Below, piece after piece: positions 42,378 to 50,729 of a stretch of DNA of 64,000 nucleotides. A model generated the notes under the pieces. That model was not told where the DNA came from, ran no database searches, and was given only the letters and a program-made list of their open reading frames with translations. The translations under genes were made by a program, and so were the position numbers. Source of the DNA: Ewingella allii (GTDB lineage Bacteria > Pseudomonadota > Gammaproteobacteria > Enterobacterales > Enterobacteriaceae); contig NZ_JAWUDN010000001.1 of NCBI RefSeq assembly GCF_044430645.1, positions 372,001 through 436,000 of the forward strand. The letters run 5' to 3'. Within the stretch, counting starts at the first letter, position 1. The number at the start of each line of letters is the position of its first letter.

Positions 42378-43905
42378 AGGGGTGAGTTCTTTGCAAATCT
42401 GTGGGCAACTTAACAATTATGTGGGTGCCGTTGCGCTGTTCGAGCAGCCATTCGCCGCCCAAGGCGCGCACTCGCTCCTCAATACCGCGCAGGCCAAACC
42501 CTTCTTTGACGGGATGAGCAAAACCCTTGCCGTTGTCGCTGACTTCCAGCACCAGCATTGGGTGCTGCTCGGTCAGGCAGATGCGCACCTGCGTGGCCTC
42601 GGCGTGTTTGCTGATGTTGTTGAGCAGCTCCTGCACCAGCCGATAGAGCGTGAAGGTTAGGGTTTCGTCGCGAGGCAGCTCCGGCAGCCGATAGTCGAGG
42701 TGAAAGTCGATACCCTGTTCGGAGAAGGCGAACTCGTTGGCCAGATGATGCAGGGCTTTATCCAGCGACATCTCGTCCAGCACCGGCGGGCGCAGCTGGC
42801 GCAGCAGCTGGCGGGTGGTGTGGTGAATGCGCTGCGACAGCTCGCCAATCTGTTTCGCCGCGCTGTGGGTGGCCGGGCCGTGCGGGCTTCTGTCCACCAG
42901 CATGGCCTGAATCTGAATGGCAGTGATGTTCTGGCCGATCTCATCATGCAGTTCGCGGGCAATCTCTTTGCGCACCGCCTCTTCGGTATGCACCAGCCGC
43001 TCGGTGAGCTGGCGGCGGGTGTCCAGCTCCTGTTCTAGCTGCAAACGGTAGCGATTAAGATGCGACGCCAGCTGCTGCTGGCGGCTGATGGCTATTCCCA
43101 AGCCAATGCCGAGCAGCGCCTGGGTGGAGAGGAACAGCTCCAGCTCGAGCAAATCGTGAAACGCGCCGCTCATCTGCCGGGTGACGGTGATCATCAGGCT
43201 GCCAAGCACCGCCGCCAGCACGCCCCCCTGCCAGCCGAAGGCGTAGGCCATCACCACGTTGGGCAGAAACACCAAAATGATCAGCAGCCGCTCGACCTCC
43301 GGGGCCAGACTCATTTGCAGGCAGACGGCGAGGGCGAAGAACAACGAGCACCAAATCAGCAGCGAGGTGCGCAGCGGCGGGTCGGGGATCTCTTGTGCCA
43401 GCAGGTTTTGTAGATGCTGCTGTTTGAGGTATTCGTAAATCAGATAGATAAAGGGCGTCAGCAAAATCCCGCCGGTGAAGGAGGCCAGCAGGGTTTGGCT
43501 CAGCGTCGCGCTCAGCCATAAACCCGGCACCGCCATCTGCAACAGGCTATTGCCCGCCACTGCCCCGAGTAGCAGCAACAGCCGCTGCCAATAGAGGGTA
43601 AAGCGCCGCCACAGATGCTGCACCAGCGCGGCGGGGATTAAGCTGAGCAGGGGTGACAGCAGCATGATCCAATGAGTTTGCAGCTGTTCGCTGTGCAGCC
43701 AAACGCCAATGGCCACCTCTGAGAGCAGCATGGCGGGCCAGTAGCGCCGCGACAGTAGCGTCATCAGCGCCAGTCGCAAGCCCTGCGGCAGCAACAACAT
43801 CGCCTGCTGGCCGTTTTGGGTCAGATAGAAGCTGATCGACCAGAGCGCCAGCCAGCACAGGCTGTAGAAAATCGCCAGAAAAAGGGTGAGACCGAGCTTT
43901 CTCAT
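42376..43905 (-). CDS. uhpB: Hexose-phosphate sensor kinase UhpB
   Basis: A 509-residue inner-membrane histidine kinase. The MASE1 domain has about eight helices (residues 1-280). The HisKA_3 phosphorylation site is His320 in RKEIARELHDEIGQN, followed by an HATPase domain with VSDNGKGF and GFGLRGIEERV. Start at 43905: the ATG overlaps the uhpA stop (TAATG), so translation is coupled. It works with UhpC (input) and UhpA (output). Length matches E. coli UhpB (500 aa). Confidence 0.93.
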   Translation of the reverse strand: MRKLGLTLFLAIFYSLCWLALWSISFYLTQNGQQAMLLLPQGLRLALMTLLSRRYWPAMLLSEVAIGVWLHSEQLQTHWIMLLSPLLSLIPAALVQHLWRRFTLYWQRLLLLLGAVAGNSLLQMAVPGLWLSATLSQTLLASFTGGILLTPFIYLIYEYLKQQHLQNLLAQEIPDPPLRTSLLIWCSLFFALAVCLQMSLAPEVERLLIILVFLPNVVMAYAFGWQGGVLAAVLGSLMITVTRQMSGAFHDLLELELFLSTQALLGIGLGIAISRQQQLASHLNRYRLQLEQELDTRRQLTERLVHTEEAVRKEIARELHDEIGQNITAIQIQAMLVDRSPHGPATHSAAKQIGELSQRIHHTTRQLLRQLRPPVLDEMSLDKALHHLANEFAFSEQGIDFHLDYRLPELPRDETLTFTLYRLVQELLNNISKHAEATQVRICLTEQHPMLVLEVSDNGKGFAHPVKEGFGLRGIEERVRALGGEWLLEQRNGTHIIVKLPTDLQRTHP

Positions 43906-44528
43906 TAGGCAAGCAGGCTGTGCTGAATGGCGAAATGCACCAGTTCGATGGTGGTGTCGCACTGGAGTTTGCCGAGGATGTTGGCGCGGTGAACGTGCAC
44001 GGTTTTGTGGCTTAGCTCCAGCTGTTCGGCTATCGCCTTGACGCTCAGGCCGTTAACCAGCAGGTCGAAAATCTCGCGCTCGCGGGGCGTGAGGGATTGC
44101 AGCGCCTTGGGCGTTTGCTGACTTTGACGCAGCGCCAGCAGGGCGTCGGAGCACAGATAGCGGCCACCGGCGTGGACGGTGCGCACCGCTTGCACCAGCT
44201 CCTCTGGCCCGCAGCGCTTGGTCAGATAGCCACTGGCCCCGGCGTCCAGCGCGCTTTGCACGAAGGCGGTGGTGTCGTAAATGCTCAAAATAATGGCGCG
44301 GAAATTGGGCCGCTGCTGGCGCAGGCGGCTCAGCAGGCTTAGCCCGCTCTCATCCGGCATGGCGATGTCCATCACCGCCACGTCAATGTTCATCTTCAGT
44401 AGCGACGACCAGGCGTTAGCCGCCGACGCGTACTGGCCGACAATTTTGATGTCAGATTCCAGCCCCAGCAACTGAGCAAAGCCGGAGCGCACCACCACGT
44501 GGTCATCAATTAGGGCAACGTTAATCAT
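43905..44528 (-). CDS. uhpA: Response regulator UhpA
   Basis: A 207-residue NarL/FixJ-type regulator. The receiver domain has Asp8-Asp9 (IDDH), phospho-acceptor Asp54 (VMDIAMP) and Lys in LTKRC. The LuxR HTH is LTPREREIFDLLVNGLSVKAI to LSHKTVHVHRANILGKL. The start MINVALIDDH (44528) equals that of E. coli UhpA; a 39-codon upstream extension is non-coding. There is no uhpT in the window, so its target here is likely the uhpC-afuABC unit. Confidence 0.95.
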   Translation of the reverse strand: MINVALIDDHVVVRSGFAQLLGLESDIKIVGQYASAANAWSSLLKMNIDVAVMDIAMPDESGLSLLSRLRQQRPNFRAIILSIYDTTAFVQSALDAGASGYLTKRCGPEELVQAVRTVHAGGRYLCSDALLALRQSQQTPKALQSLTPREREIFDLLVNGLSVKAIAEQLELSHKTVHVHRANILGKLQCDTTIELVHFAIQHSLLA

Positions 44529-44541
44529 CTGGAGTAACTGA

Positions 44542-44560
44542 ATGTAAATGGAATTTACAT
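44542..44560. promoter_or_regulatory. 19-bp palindrome upstream of uhpA
   Basis: ATGTAAAT and ATTTACAT separated by GGA, 14-32 nt before the uhpA start. A candidate operator for uhpAB transcription; the binding protein is unknown. Confidence 0.5.
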
Positions 44561-44664
44561 AATGGTCATGAATGCTTGCCGCTGGCAACTGGCAGATGTG
44601 GAAATGCAGGGTGGGTAACGGAATTTGATTTAAGAATTCCCTCACCTGCTTTCGCGGGCAAGGG

Positions 44665-45762
44665 TTAGGCAGATATATGGATGATATCGATGTCAGGGGC
44701 GGCGTGGTTTAAAGCCTTAGCCACTTTCAGCGTCAGCTTGCTGGCTCCCTGGAAATTCAGATGAAAGCCATCGCGAAAGTCGTCGTGATCAAAGTCAGGG
44801 TGATCGTATAAATCGATAAACTGATGGCGAGTAGAAAGCACGCTGCTTGCCAATAGCTGGCGAGTGGTCTGGCATATTTCAGCGCTAAAAGTCTGACGAT
44901 ACTCCAGCGGCATGGGGCAGATAACCAGCAGTACACTTTTGCGATGTTTCTCCGCTAGGGACAGCATGTCGGTTAATACCTGACGGTTGGCTTGCAGCGA
45001 AGCGCTATATTTTGCGTAGCGTGAGTGAAGGGTGGCGCGATCTATAGCGTTTGCTACCGAGAGATGCCGTGGCCGAGTTTCGGTGCTGATTAAATCCGTA
45101 TGCTGGTCTTTTATTACCTGTTCAATCAGCGCGGGAGAGTGTTCTTGGCGGCTAATGGCTGGTTGAGGCGGGTTAAAATAGCGCGTCATCATGCGATAGA
45201 TATCGCTGGCGAGTTGATTGGTTTCCTGACTTAGGTCGCGGTAAAAATCGTGCACGCCGACGGTGATGATGTATTGGCGAATGGACGGCATCTCGACTGT
45301 TTGCTGCACCAATCTAAAGGAATGGTTGAGGTCGAGGCAGGGCAAAGACAAGTTCAAACTCTGTGGTAACAGAAAGTCGGGTATTCCCCAAAAGGCATAG
45401 GATGATCCGGCGATCAGCGTGCTCACTGTGCCATCGTGAAATAATTGCTGATATTTTTCTTCAAGCCATATTCGGCGAGAGAGATTCTCGCTTACCTCGA
45501 GCCGGAAAAACAGCCCCACGGTGGGGAAGTAGCCCACCAAAGCAGTCAGCAGCGGTTGCAGATCTTTGCCGGTAAGCCGCTGTTCAAACGCATGGCAGAG
45601 TTCATCTATAAACAGCACGGTTTGCGGGCGATTTTCCAGCAGTGCCGCGTGCTGACACATAAGGTCGCGCAGTGCCTCCACGGCGCGGATATCCCGATAG
45701 ATATTCAATTCCTGAGCCAGCGTTTCCAACTGGTGCAGGAAGGAGCTCACTTGCTGATTCAT
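44665..45762 (-). CDS. SGNH/GDSL-hydrolase-fold protein of unknown role
   Basis: A 365-residue protein without a signal peptide. After an N-terminal helical part (1-110) come SGNH landmarks: block I IAGSSYAFWGI with Ser120/121, a block III-like ITVGVHDFYRDL, and block V DGFHLNFQGASKL with Asp331-x-x-His334. This layout supports an esterase/acyl-transfer fold. The long helical N-terminus is unusual for the family. I know no named homologue. Codon use appears a little less GC-rich than its neighbours. It follows uhpA's promoter region on the same strand, without obvious link. Confidence 0.6.
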   Translation of the reverse strand: MNQQVSSFLHQLETLAQELNIYRDIRAVEALRDLMCQHAALLENRPQTVLFIDELCHAFEQRLTGKDLQPLLTALVGYFPTVGLFFRLEVSENLSRRIWLEEKYQQLFHDGTVSTLIAGSSYAFWGIPDFLLPQSLNLSLPCLDLNHSFRLVQQTVEMPSIRQYIITVGVHDFYRDLSQETNQLASDIYRMMTRYFNPPQPAISRQEHSPALIEQVIKDQHTDLISTETRPRHLSVANAIDRATLHSRYAKYSASLQANRQVLTDMLSLAEKHRKSVLLVICPMPLEYRQTFSAEICQTTRQLLASSVLSTRHQFIDLYDHPDFDHDDFRDGFHLNFQGASKLTLKVAKALNHAAPDIDIIHISA

Positions 45763-45841
45763 ATTACGCGCCGTGGTTGAGAGTGACCTTATAATAAAGC
45801 GGCGCGCGGGAAGCCTGATTTAAACCACAGCGATAATATTT

Positions 45842-46810
45842 TTAAGCCGACAGCACTCTAACCGGGTTTCCCGCTAAGAATGATTCGATATTTTCGACCG
45901 CTTCGCTGAAATAGATGCGGTAATTGTCGTCTGAGACATAGCCAATATGCGGCGTCGCCAGCACGTTGGGCAGCGAGCGGAAAGGGTGGTCGGCGGGGAG
46001 TGGCTCGACGTCAAACACGTCCAGTCCCGCGCCGCCGATTTTGCCCTGTTGCAGTGCGGCAATCAGCGCCGATTGCTCAACAATGGCGGCGCGCGAGGTG
46101 TTGATCAGCAGGGCGGAAGGTTTCATCAGCGCCAGATCGGCGGCATCCACTAGCCCCCGGCTGCGATCGCTGAGCACCAGATGAATCGATACCACGTCGC
46201 TGGTGGCCAATAGGGCTTCTTTGCTGGCCGCCAGCTCCACGCTGTGTTTAGCCGCGTGCTCGGCGGTGAGGTTTTGGCTCCAGGCCACCACTTTCATGCC
46301 AAAGGCGTGGCCTATCTTGGCCATCTGCTGGCCAATTTTACCCAGTCCAATTAGGCCCAGACGCTTGCCGCTGAGGCCCAGTCCGACGGTGCTCTGCCAC
46401 GTGCCTTTGTCGCGCAGGGCGTTATTTTCGGTGACCAGATGGCGGGCCAAACCGAGGATCAGCCCCCAGGTCAGCTCCGTCGGCGCGCTGCCGCCGCTGC
46501 CAGTGCCGCAAACCGTGACGCCGTGCAGTTTCGCCGCCTCAAGATCAACGGAGGCATTGCGCATCCCTGAGGTGATCAGCAATTTTAACTTCGGCAGGCG
46601 GGCAAACAGCTGCGCGGTAAAAGGCGTGCGTTCGCGCATGATGACCACAATTTCGGCGTCGGCGAGGGTTTTGACCAGCGTTTCTTCATCAGCAATGTGC
46701 TGGTTAATCACTTGGGTATCGACTTTATCGTCCAGCGAAGACCAATCGGCGTAGGTGAGGGCAACGTTTTGGTAATCATCAAGAATGGCACAGCGAATTT
46801 TGGCGGACAT
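45842..46810 (-). CDS. D-2-hydroxyacid dehydrogenase family protein
   Basis: A 322-residue NAD(P)-dependent dehydrogenase. The Rossmann motif is LGLIGLGKIGQQMAKIG; catalytic residues appear as Arg in INTSRAAIVEQ, Glu in DVFDVEPLP and His in TPHIGYVS. It resembles phosphoglycerate dehydrogenase-like reductases with substrate not predictable. DDYQNVAL at the N-terminus is typical of this subgroup. Single gene, divergent from the DUF805 gene. Confidence 0.88.
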   Translation of the reverse strand: MSAKIRCAILDDYQNVALTYADWSSLDDKVDTQVINQHIADEETLVKTLADAEIVVIMRERTPFTAQLFARLPKLKLLITSGMRNASVDLEAAKLHGVTVCGTGSGGSAPTELTWGLILGLARHLVTENNALRDKGTWQSTVGLGLSGKRLGLIGLGKIGQQMAKIGHAFGMKVVAWSQNLTAEHAAKHSVELAASKEALLATSDVVSIHLVLSDRSRGLVDAADLALMKPSALLINTSRAAIVEQSALIAALQQGKIGGAGLDVFDVEPLPADHPFRSLPNVLATPHIGYVSDDNYRIYFSEAVENIESFLAGNPVRVLSA

Positions 46811-47029
46811 CGGACGATCCTTAGCGGAAAAGATTCATTAGCGAGTAAAGGATATATAACACCCCACCCAAATAATTCCAGCCAACATCTAAGGATGGGC
46901 ACAAAAATGCCGGTTATTACAGGCAATGCTTCCCTCAGAGAGGAAGTTGCGGTAAAGAATGAAGCGAAAACAGAGTTAACACTTATATCAATAAATAATA
47001 GTAATAATTAATGGGGAGAGGAGTCAGGA

Positions 47030-47503
47030 ATGACGGTCTGGCAATGTTATTTACAGGGTTGGAAGCGCTACGTTGATTTTAGTGGTCGCTCAACCAGAAA
47101 AGAGTTTTGGGTATTCTTGCTCGGCAGCATGCTGATTTCCGTGCTGTTGGGCTTCTCGGTTGCCATCATTACCACGCTGGTGGGGGTGACGAACGCCATC
47201 TTCTACGGCAGCCTGGCGCAGTGGATATTTTTGCTGGCGGTGATTGTGCCGATTATGGCCGTTGGCATCCGTCGCATGCATGACATCAACCGTTCCGGCT
47301 GGTGGTTCGGTATGCTTTATCTGATCCAACTGGCACTGCGGCTGATTAATACTATCTTGCAGCACTTCGCCTCGCCGCAGGTGTATGTCTACGCCAAGCT
47401 GACGCTGGGCACGCTGGCGTGGATCCCACTGATTTATGTCCTGTATTTGTGCTGCAAGAAAACTGCAGCGCCGCTGGCGGAACCCGCGTTGGTCACGCCA
47501 TAA
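47030..47503 (+). CDS. DUF805 membrane protein
   Basis: A 157-residue inner-membrane protein with four helices. DUF805 hallmarks: the N-terminal WKRYVDFSGRSTRKEFWVF and the central RRMHDINRSGWW. Members are widespread and uncharacterised; some are linked to envelope stress. A terminator follows, shared with the convergent HrpK-like gene. Confidence 0.9.
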   Translation: MTVWQCYLQGWKRYVDFSGRSTRKEFWVFLLGSMLISVLLGFSVAIITTLVGVTNAIFYGSLAQWIFLLAVIVPIMAVGIRRMHDINRSGWWFGMLYLIQLALRLINTILQHFASPQVYVYAKLTLGTLAWIPLIYVLYLCCKKTAAPLAEPALVTP

Positions 47504-47525
47504 ATCGCGTTTTTGCAAAAGCGAA

Positions 47526-47548
47526 GGGGCCAGATTTGGCCCCTTTTT
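47526..47548. terminator. Terminator of the DUF805 gene
   Basis: GGGGCCA / TGGCCCC stem followed by five T, between convergent genes. Confidence 0.9.
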
Positions 47549-47566
47549 ATGTGCTGATTGCCTCCA

Positions 47567-50032
47567 TTAGCTTGGCGTTGGAATACCAAACTGTTTGAGG
47601 GTGGGGTCAACGTTGTGGTCGAAGGTTTTCTGATCTTTGTGCTTTTTCACCGCGTCAATAATGGCTTTGATCCCGAAACCTAAGCCCATCGCCGCGTCGA
47701 CGATCCAGCCGACCGGCCCGGCGGCTGCACCCAGCGCCTCGGCAGCGGCGGCACCGGCTGCTTCACCTGCGACCGTGCCAGCCACGCGACCGGCCACGCT
47801 GCCTGCGATACGGCCCAGCCCCACGGAAGCATCTTTGCCCAAGGCTTCGGCGGCGGTGTTAAAGCCGAGTTTGCCCAGCTCCGAGCTGCCTTTGATGCCG
47901 TCATAAATGGTTTTCGCCGCGCCTGCTTTATCGCCCGATTTCAACTGCTCAGACACCGACGCCAGACCCGCGACGCTCATGATCCCGCTGCCACTGAGTG
48001 AGGCTCTTTTCGCCATGCTCAGCCCCATCTCGCTGGTTTGCTTCTCTACCCCTTCGCGCAGCTGCGAGTACATCTCTTTGCCGGTCATCTTGGTCAAATC
48101 GCTATCTTTCGGCAGGGTGCCGGCGTCCTTCAGCGTGTTGAGGAAGCTCATGCCTTTGCTGGTGGTGCTCAGCGCTTTCATAGTGGCTTCGGCGTAGCCA
48201 TCTTCCGAGGCTGCCGTCACGCTGTCTGGGATAGCATCTTCATAGGCGGCTTTCTTCTGATCGACACTCGCCAGTACGTCTTTGGCATCGGCCTTGCTGT
48301 TATTTTTCAGACCACTTTCTACCGCCTGACCTTGGGTAAAGTTCTGCTCGTAGGAGGTCTGAATTTGCTGTTTGAGGTCAGGGCGGCTGTTGATCACCTG
48401 CGCGGTGGTGGGCAGGTTCGCCCCTTTGCCCTGAAGGTCGCCCTGCAATTGCAGCTCTGAATTGAGGCTGTTAATGGCGTCGCTGTAATCCACCGGCTGC
48501 TGGTCTTCCGGCTTCTTACCGGCATTGGCCTTGGCGGCGGCGTCGCGCGCGGCCTGCATATCTTGGTCCATGGTTTTGCCTGAAATCAGATCCTGATAGC
48601 TTTGATTCACCGCTTTGCTTAGACCGGGGTCATTGCCAATCATCATCTTTTCCTGCCCAGGCACGGCCTGCGCCATAAACTTCTGCACGTCCGGGTCGCT
48701 CTGCAATTGCGCGATATCGTCTTGCAGCGCCTGCGAGGTTTTGTCGGTTTTACGCAGCGAGCTGCCGCCATCGACTTGGCCCTGCGTCTGTTGCAGCTTG
48801 ACTAACACCGCCGCTTTCTGCGCACCGCTGTAGTTTTGTGGGTTCTGGAACACGTCGGGCCCGAGATTGCTGATATCCACGTTTGCCACGGCGTTGCGGG
48901 TCGCCGCGTCATTCATCATGCTGGCGAACTCGCCGCTGTTGGTCGGCGCCTGCTTGGCGATCCAGTTGTCGATATTGCTGCCGCTGATTTTCTGATCCGG
49001 GTTGTGCAGCGCCAAATCTTTACCTTCTAACCCGCCCTGATCCAGCATGTATAAGAAGCCGGGCTGGGAGAAGGTTTTGGCCGCTTGCTGCAGAGCAGGG
49101 GACAAGCCCGGATTATTTTGCTGAATGGCCTTCAGCGAGTCGGCGGTGATGTAGGAATCAACCTTGCCGTTGGAGTCTAGCGAGGCGCATTTCACCAGAG
49201 GTTCGCTGGCGCGCAGCGTCGCCGCTGAGGTTACCATCTGCAAGGACTGCGGATCGGCATTAGGGTGAGCCTTCTGGTAATCCGTGACGTCTTTGACCGC
49301 CGCGTCGCGGGCTTTGTCCATATTATTGGCGAAGGCGGCATAGTCACCGTTGGTGGTTTTGCCATCAGGCTTGCCGCCGTGCTTGCCGACGTCAGTGGCG
49401 GTTTTCAGCGCCGGGTTGGCGTCGATAAAGGCTTTGGCATGAGCGGCGTCAGGGCCACCCGCCGCCGCCATCTTGGCCGCCGCTGCCGGGCGGTTCATCT
49501 CTTTCTCAGCTTGCAATTGCTGGTCTGGCGGCAGGTTCGCCACCAGCGGGGCATACTTTTTTAACTCCTCGGGAGAAGAGTATTTCGAGTTATCGATAAA
49601 GTCAGCGTCGGCCGAAGAGGCAGTAGAACTGGCTGCAGCGCTAGCCGAACTGGCGGAGGTGGCTGAAGTTGCCGAAGTAGCCGAAGTTGGGCTTGCGCTC
49701 TGCGGCGCATTCACACCCGAGCTGGCGGGCGTTGGGGTGCCAGTCGGTGCAGATGGAGTGCCTGAAGCCGCGCCGTTTTGCGCGTCACTCATTTTTCGCA
49801 ATAAACCGGCAATCATTGATGCCAGCTCGTTGATAATGTCGCCCGGATCATTGGCGGCCGCCGCGCTGTTGGCCTGATTATTGGTCTGACCGTACTGAAT
49901 CGACAGATTTGAACCCGAACTTGCCCGGTTCAAGGTGCTGGCAGGCGGCTGGGTTCCAAAAGATGTTTCATCAGCCGACGAAGAAATTGAGCCATTGAAG
50001 GCCGGACCAGATTGGGAAGGCAGTACGCGCAT
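47567..50032 (-). CDS. HrpK-like type III secretion protein (putative translocator/effector)
   Basis: An 821-residue protein whose traits fit a type III secreted protein. The N-terminus is rich in Ser, Asn, Gln and Thr with no Sec signal. There is a low-complexity Ser/Ala/Thr linker (about 113-145) and one cysteine in the whole protein. Two EF-hand-like loops (DSNGKVDSYITADS, NPDQKISGSNID) flank a segment resembling HrpK/NolX-type proteins. A C-terminal Gly/Ala-zipper hydrophobic region (about 730-790) could insert in host membranes. GAGGTGA precedes the ATG and an hrp-box promoter lies just upstream. No secretion-apparatus gene is in the window. HrpK identity is inferred; a role in plant or eukaryote association would follow. 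Confidence 0.65.
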   Translation of the reverse strand: MRVLPSQSGPAFNGSISSSADETSFGTQPPASTLNRASSGSNLSIQYGQTNNQANSAAAANDPGDIINELASMIAGLLRKMSDAQNGAASGTPSAPTGTPTPASSGVNAPQSASPTSATSATSATSASSASAAASSTASSADADFIDNSKYSSPEELKKYAPLVANLPPDQQLQAEKEMNRPAAAAKMAAAGGPDAAHAKAFIDANPALKTATDVGKHGGKPDGKTTNGDYAAFANNMDKARDAAVKDVTDYQKAHPNADPQSLQMVTSAATLRASEPLVKCASLDSNGKVDSYITADSLKAIQQNNPGLSPALQQAAKTFSQPGFLYMLDQGGLEGKDLALHNPDQKISGSNIDNWIAKQAPTNSGEFASMMNDAATRNAVANVDISNLGPDVFQNPQNYSGAQKAAVLVKLQQTQGQVDGGSSLRKTDKTSQALQDDIAQLQSDPDVQKFMAQAVPGQEKMMIGNDPGLSKAVNQSYQDLISGKTMDQDMQAARDAAAKANAGKKPEDQQPVDYSDAINSLNSELQLQGDLQGKGANLPTTAQVINSRPDLKQQIQTSYEQNFTQGQAVESGLKNNSKADAKDVLASVDQKKAAYEDAIPDSVTAASEDGYAEATMKALSTTSKGMSFLNTLKDAGTLPKDSDLTKMTGKEMYSQLREGVEKQTSEMGLSMAKRASLSGSGIMSVAGLASVSEQLKSGDKAGAAKTIYDGIKGSSELGKLGFNTAAEALGKDASVGLGRIAGSVAGRVAGTVAGEAAGAAAAEALGAAAGPVGWIVDAAMGLGFGIKAIIDAVKKHKDQKTFDHNVDPTLKQFGIPTPS

Positions 50033-50065
50033 TTTAACTCACCTCAATTAGCTTCCTAAGCTAAG

Positions 50066-50093
50066 TGAGTGGTGAAAATGGCGGAGGAGTTCC
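50066..50093 (-). promoter_or_regulatory. hrp-box promoter (HrpL-type ECF sigma factor)
   Basis: On the minus strand GGAACT, 15 bases, then CCACTCA. The HrpL consensus is GGAACC-N15/16-CCACNNA, so there is one mismatch. It ends 33 bases upstream of the HrpK-like start codon, leaving room for a transcription start and the GAGGTGA ribosome site. Confidence 0.75.
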
Positions 50094-50162
50094 GTCACCT
50101 AGCACTGCTTCAAAAATTATCGCTATAATCGCAGAAATTATTTAACGAGTTTAGAAACGAAA

Positions 50163-50702
50163 ATGACAAAACTGACCTTACAAGAGCAACTGCTAAAAGC
50201 CGGATTAGTGACCAGCAAAAAGGTGGCTAAAGTTCAGAGAACGGCTAAAAAGTCACGGGTTCAGGCGCGTGAGGCAAGAGAAGCGGTGGAAGAAAATAAA
50301 AAAACGCAGCTTGAGCGTGATAAACAGTTAAATGAACAACACAAACAGGCTGTGTTATCTAAAGAACATAAAGCTCAGGTTAAACAACTGATTGAAATGA
50401 ATAGAATTGATATTGCAAAAGGCGATATTGGTTTTAACTTCACCGATAATAATCTTATCAAAAAAATAATGGTGGATAAGGTCACTCAGGCCCAGTTGAT
50501 TAGCGGGCGTCTCGCCATTGCTCGTTGGGTTACCGATAACGCGAGTGAGAGTCAGTACGCCATTATTCCTGCAAGCGTCGCTGATAAAATTGCCCAGCGA
50601 GACGCGGGCAGCATTGCTTTAAACAGCGCGCTCAGTCAGGAAGAGCAGGATGAAGAAGATCCGTATGCTGACTTTAAAGTGCCCGACGATTTGATGTGGT
50701 GA
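50163..50702 (+). CDS. yaiL: DUF2058 nucleoprotein YaiL
   Basis: A 179-residue cytosolic protein, the same length as E. coli YaiL. It opens with the family signature LTLQEQLLKAGLVTSKKVAKVQ, then a highly charged coiled coil (about 25-80). The C-terminal domain includes RLAIARWV and YAIIPASVADKIAQRD. DUF2058 members are thought to associate with nucleic acid or ribosomal complexes; function is not established. It is divergent from the HrpK-like gene. Confidence 0.93.
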   Translation: MTKLTLQEQLLKAGLVTSKKVAKVQRTAKKSRVQAREAREAVEENKKTQLERDKQLNEQHKQAVLSKEHKAQVKQLIEMNRIDIAKGDIGFNFTDNNLIKKIMVDKVTQAQLISGRLAIARWVTDNASESQYAIIPASVADKIAQRDAGSIALNSALSQEEQDEEDPYADFKVPDDLMW

Positions 50703-50729
50703 TCAAGGGTTGCGTATGGAGGTTGTGGC

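Noticed and set aside
46697..47011. 104-codon + strand frame before the DUF805 gene
   Set aside because: Its first half is antisense to the hydroxyacid dehydrogenase gene, and the rest has no ribosome site or protein-like pattern.
49473..49877. 134-codon + strand frame rich in Ala/Glu/Val opposite the HrpK-like gene
   Set aside because: It is the antisense of the low-complexity Ser/Ala/Thr linker of the HrpK-like protein.
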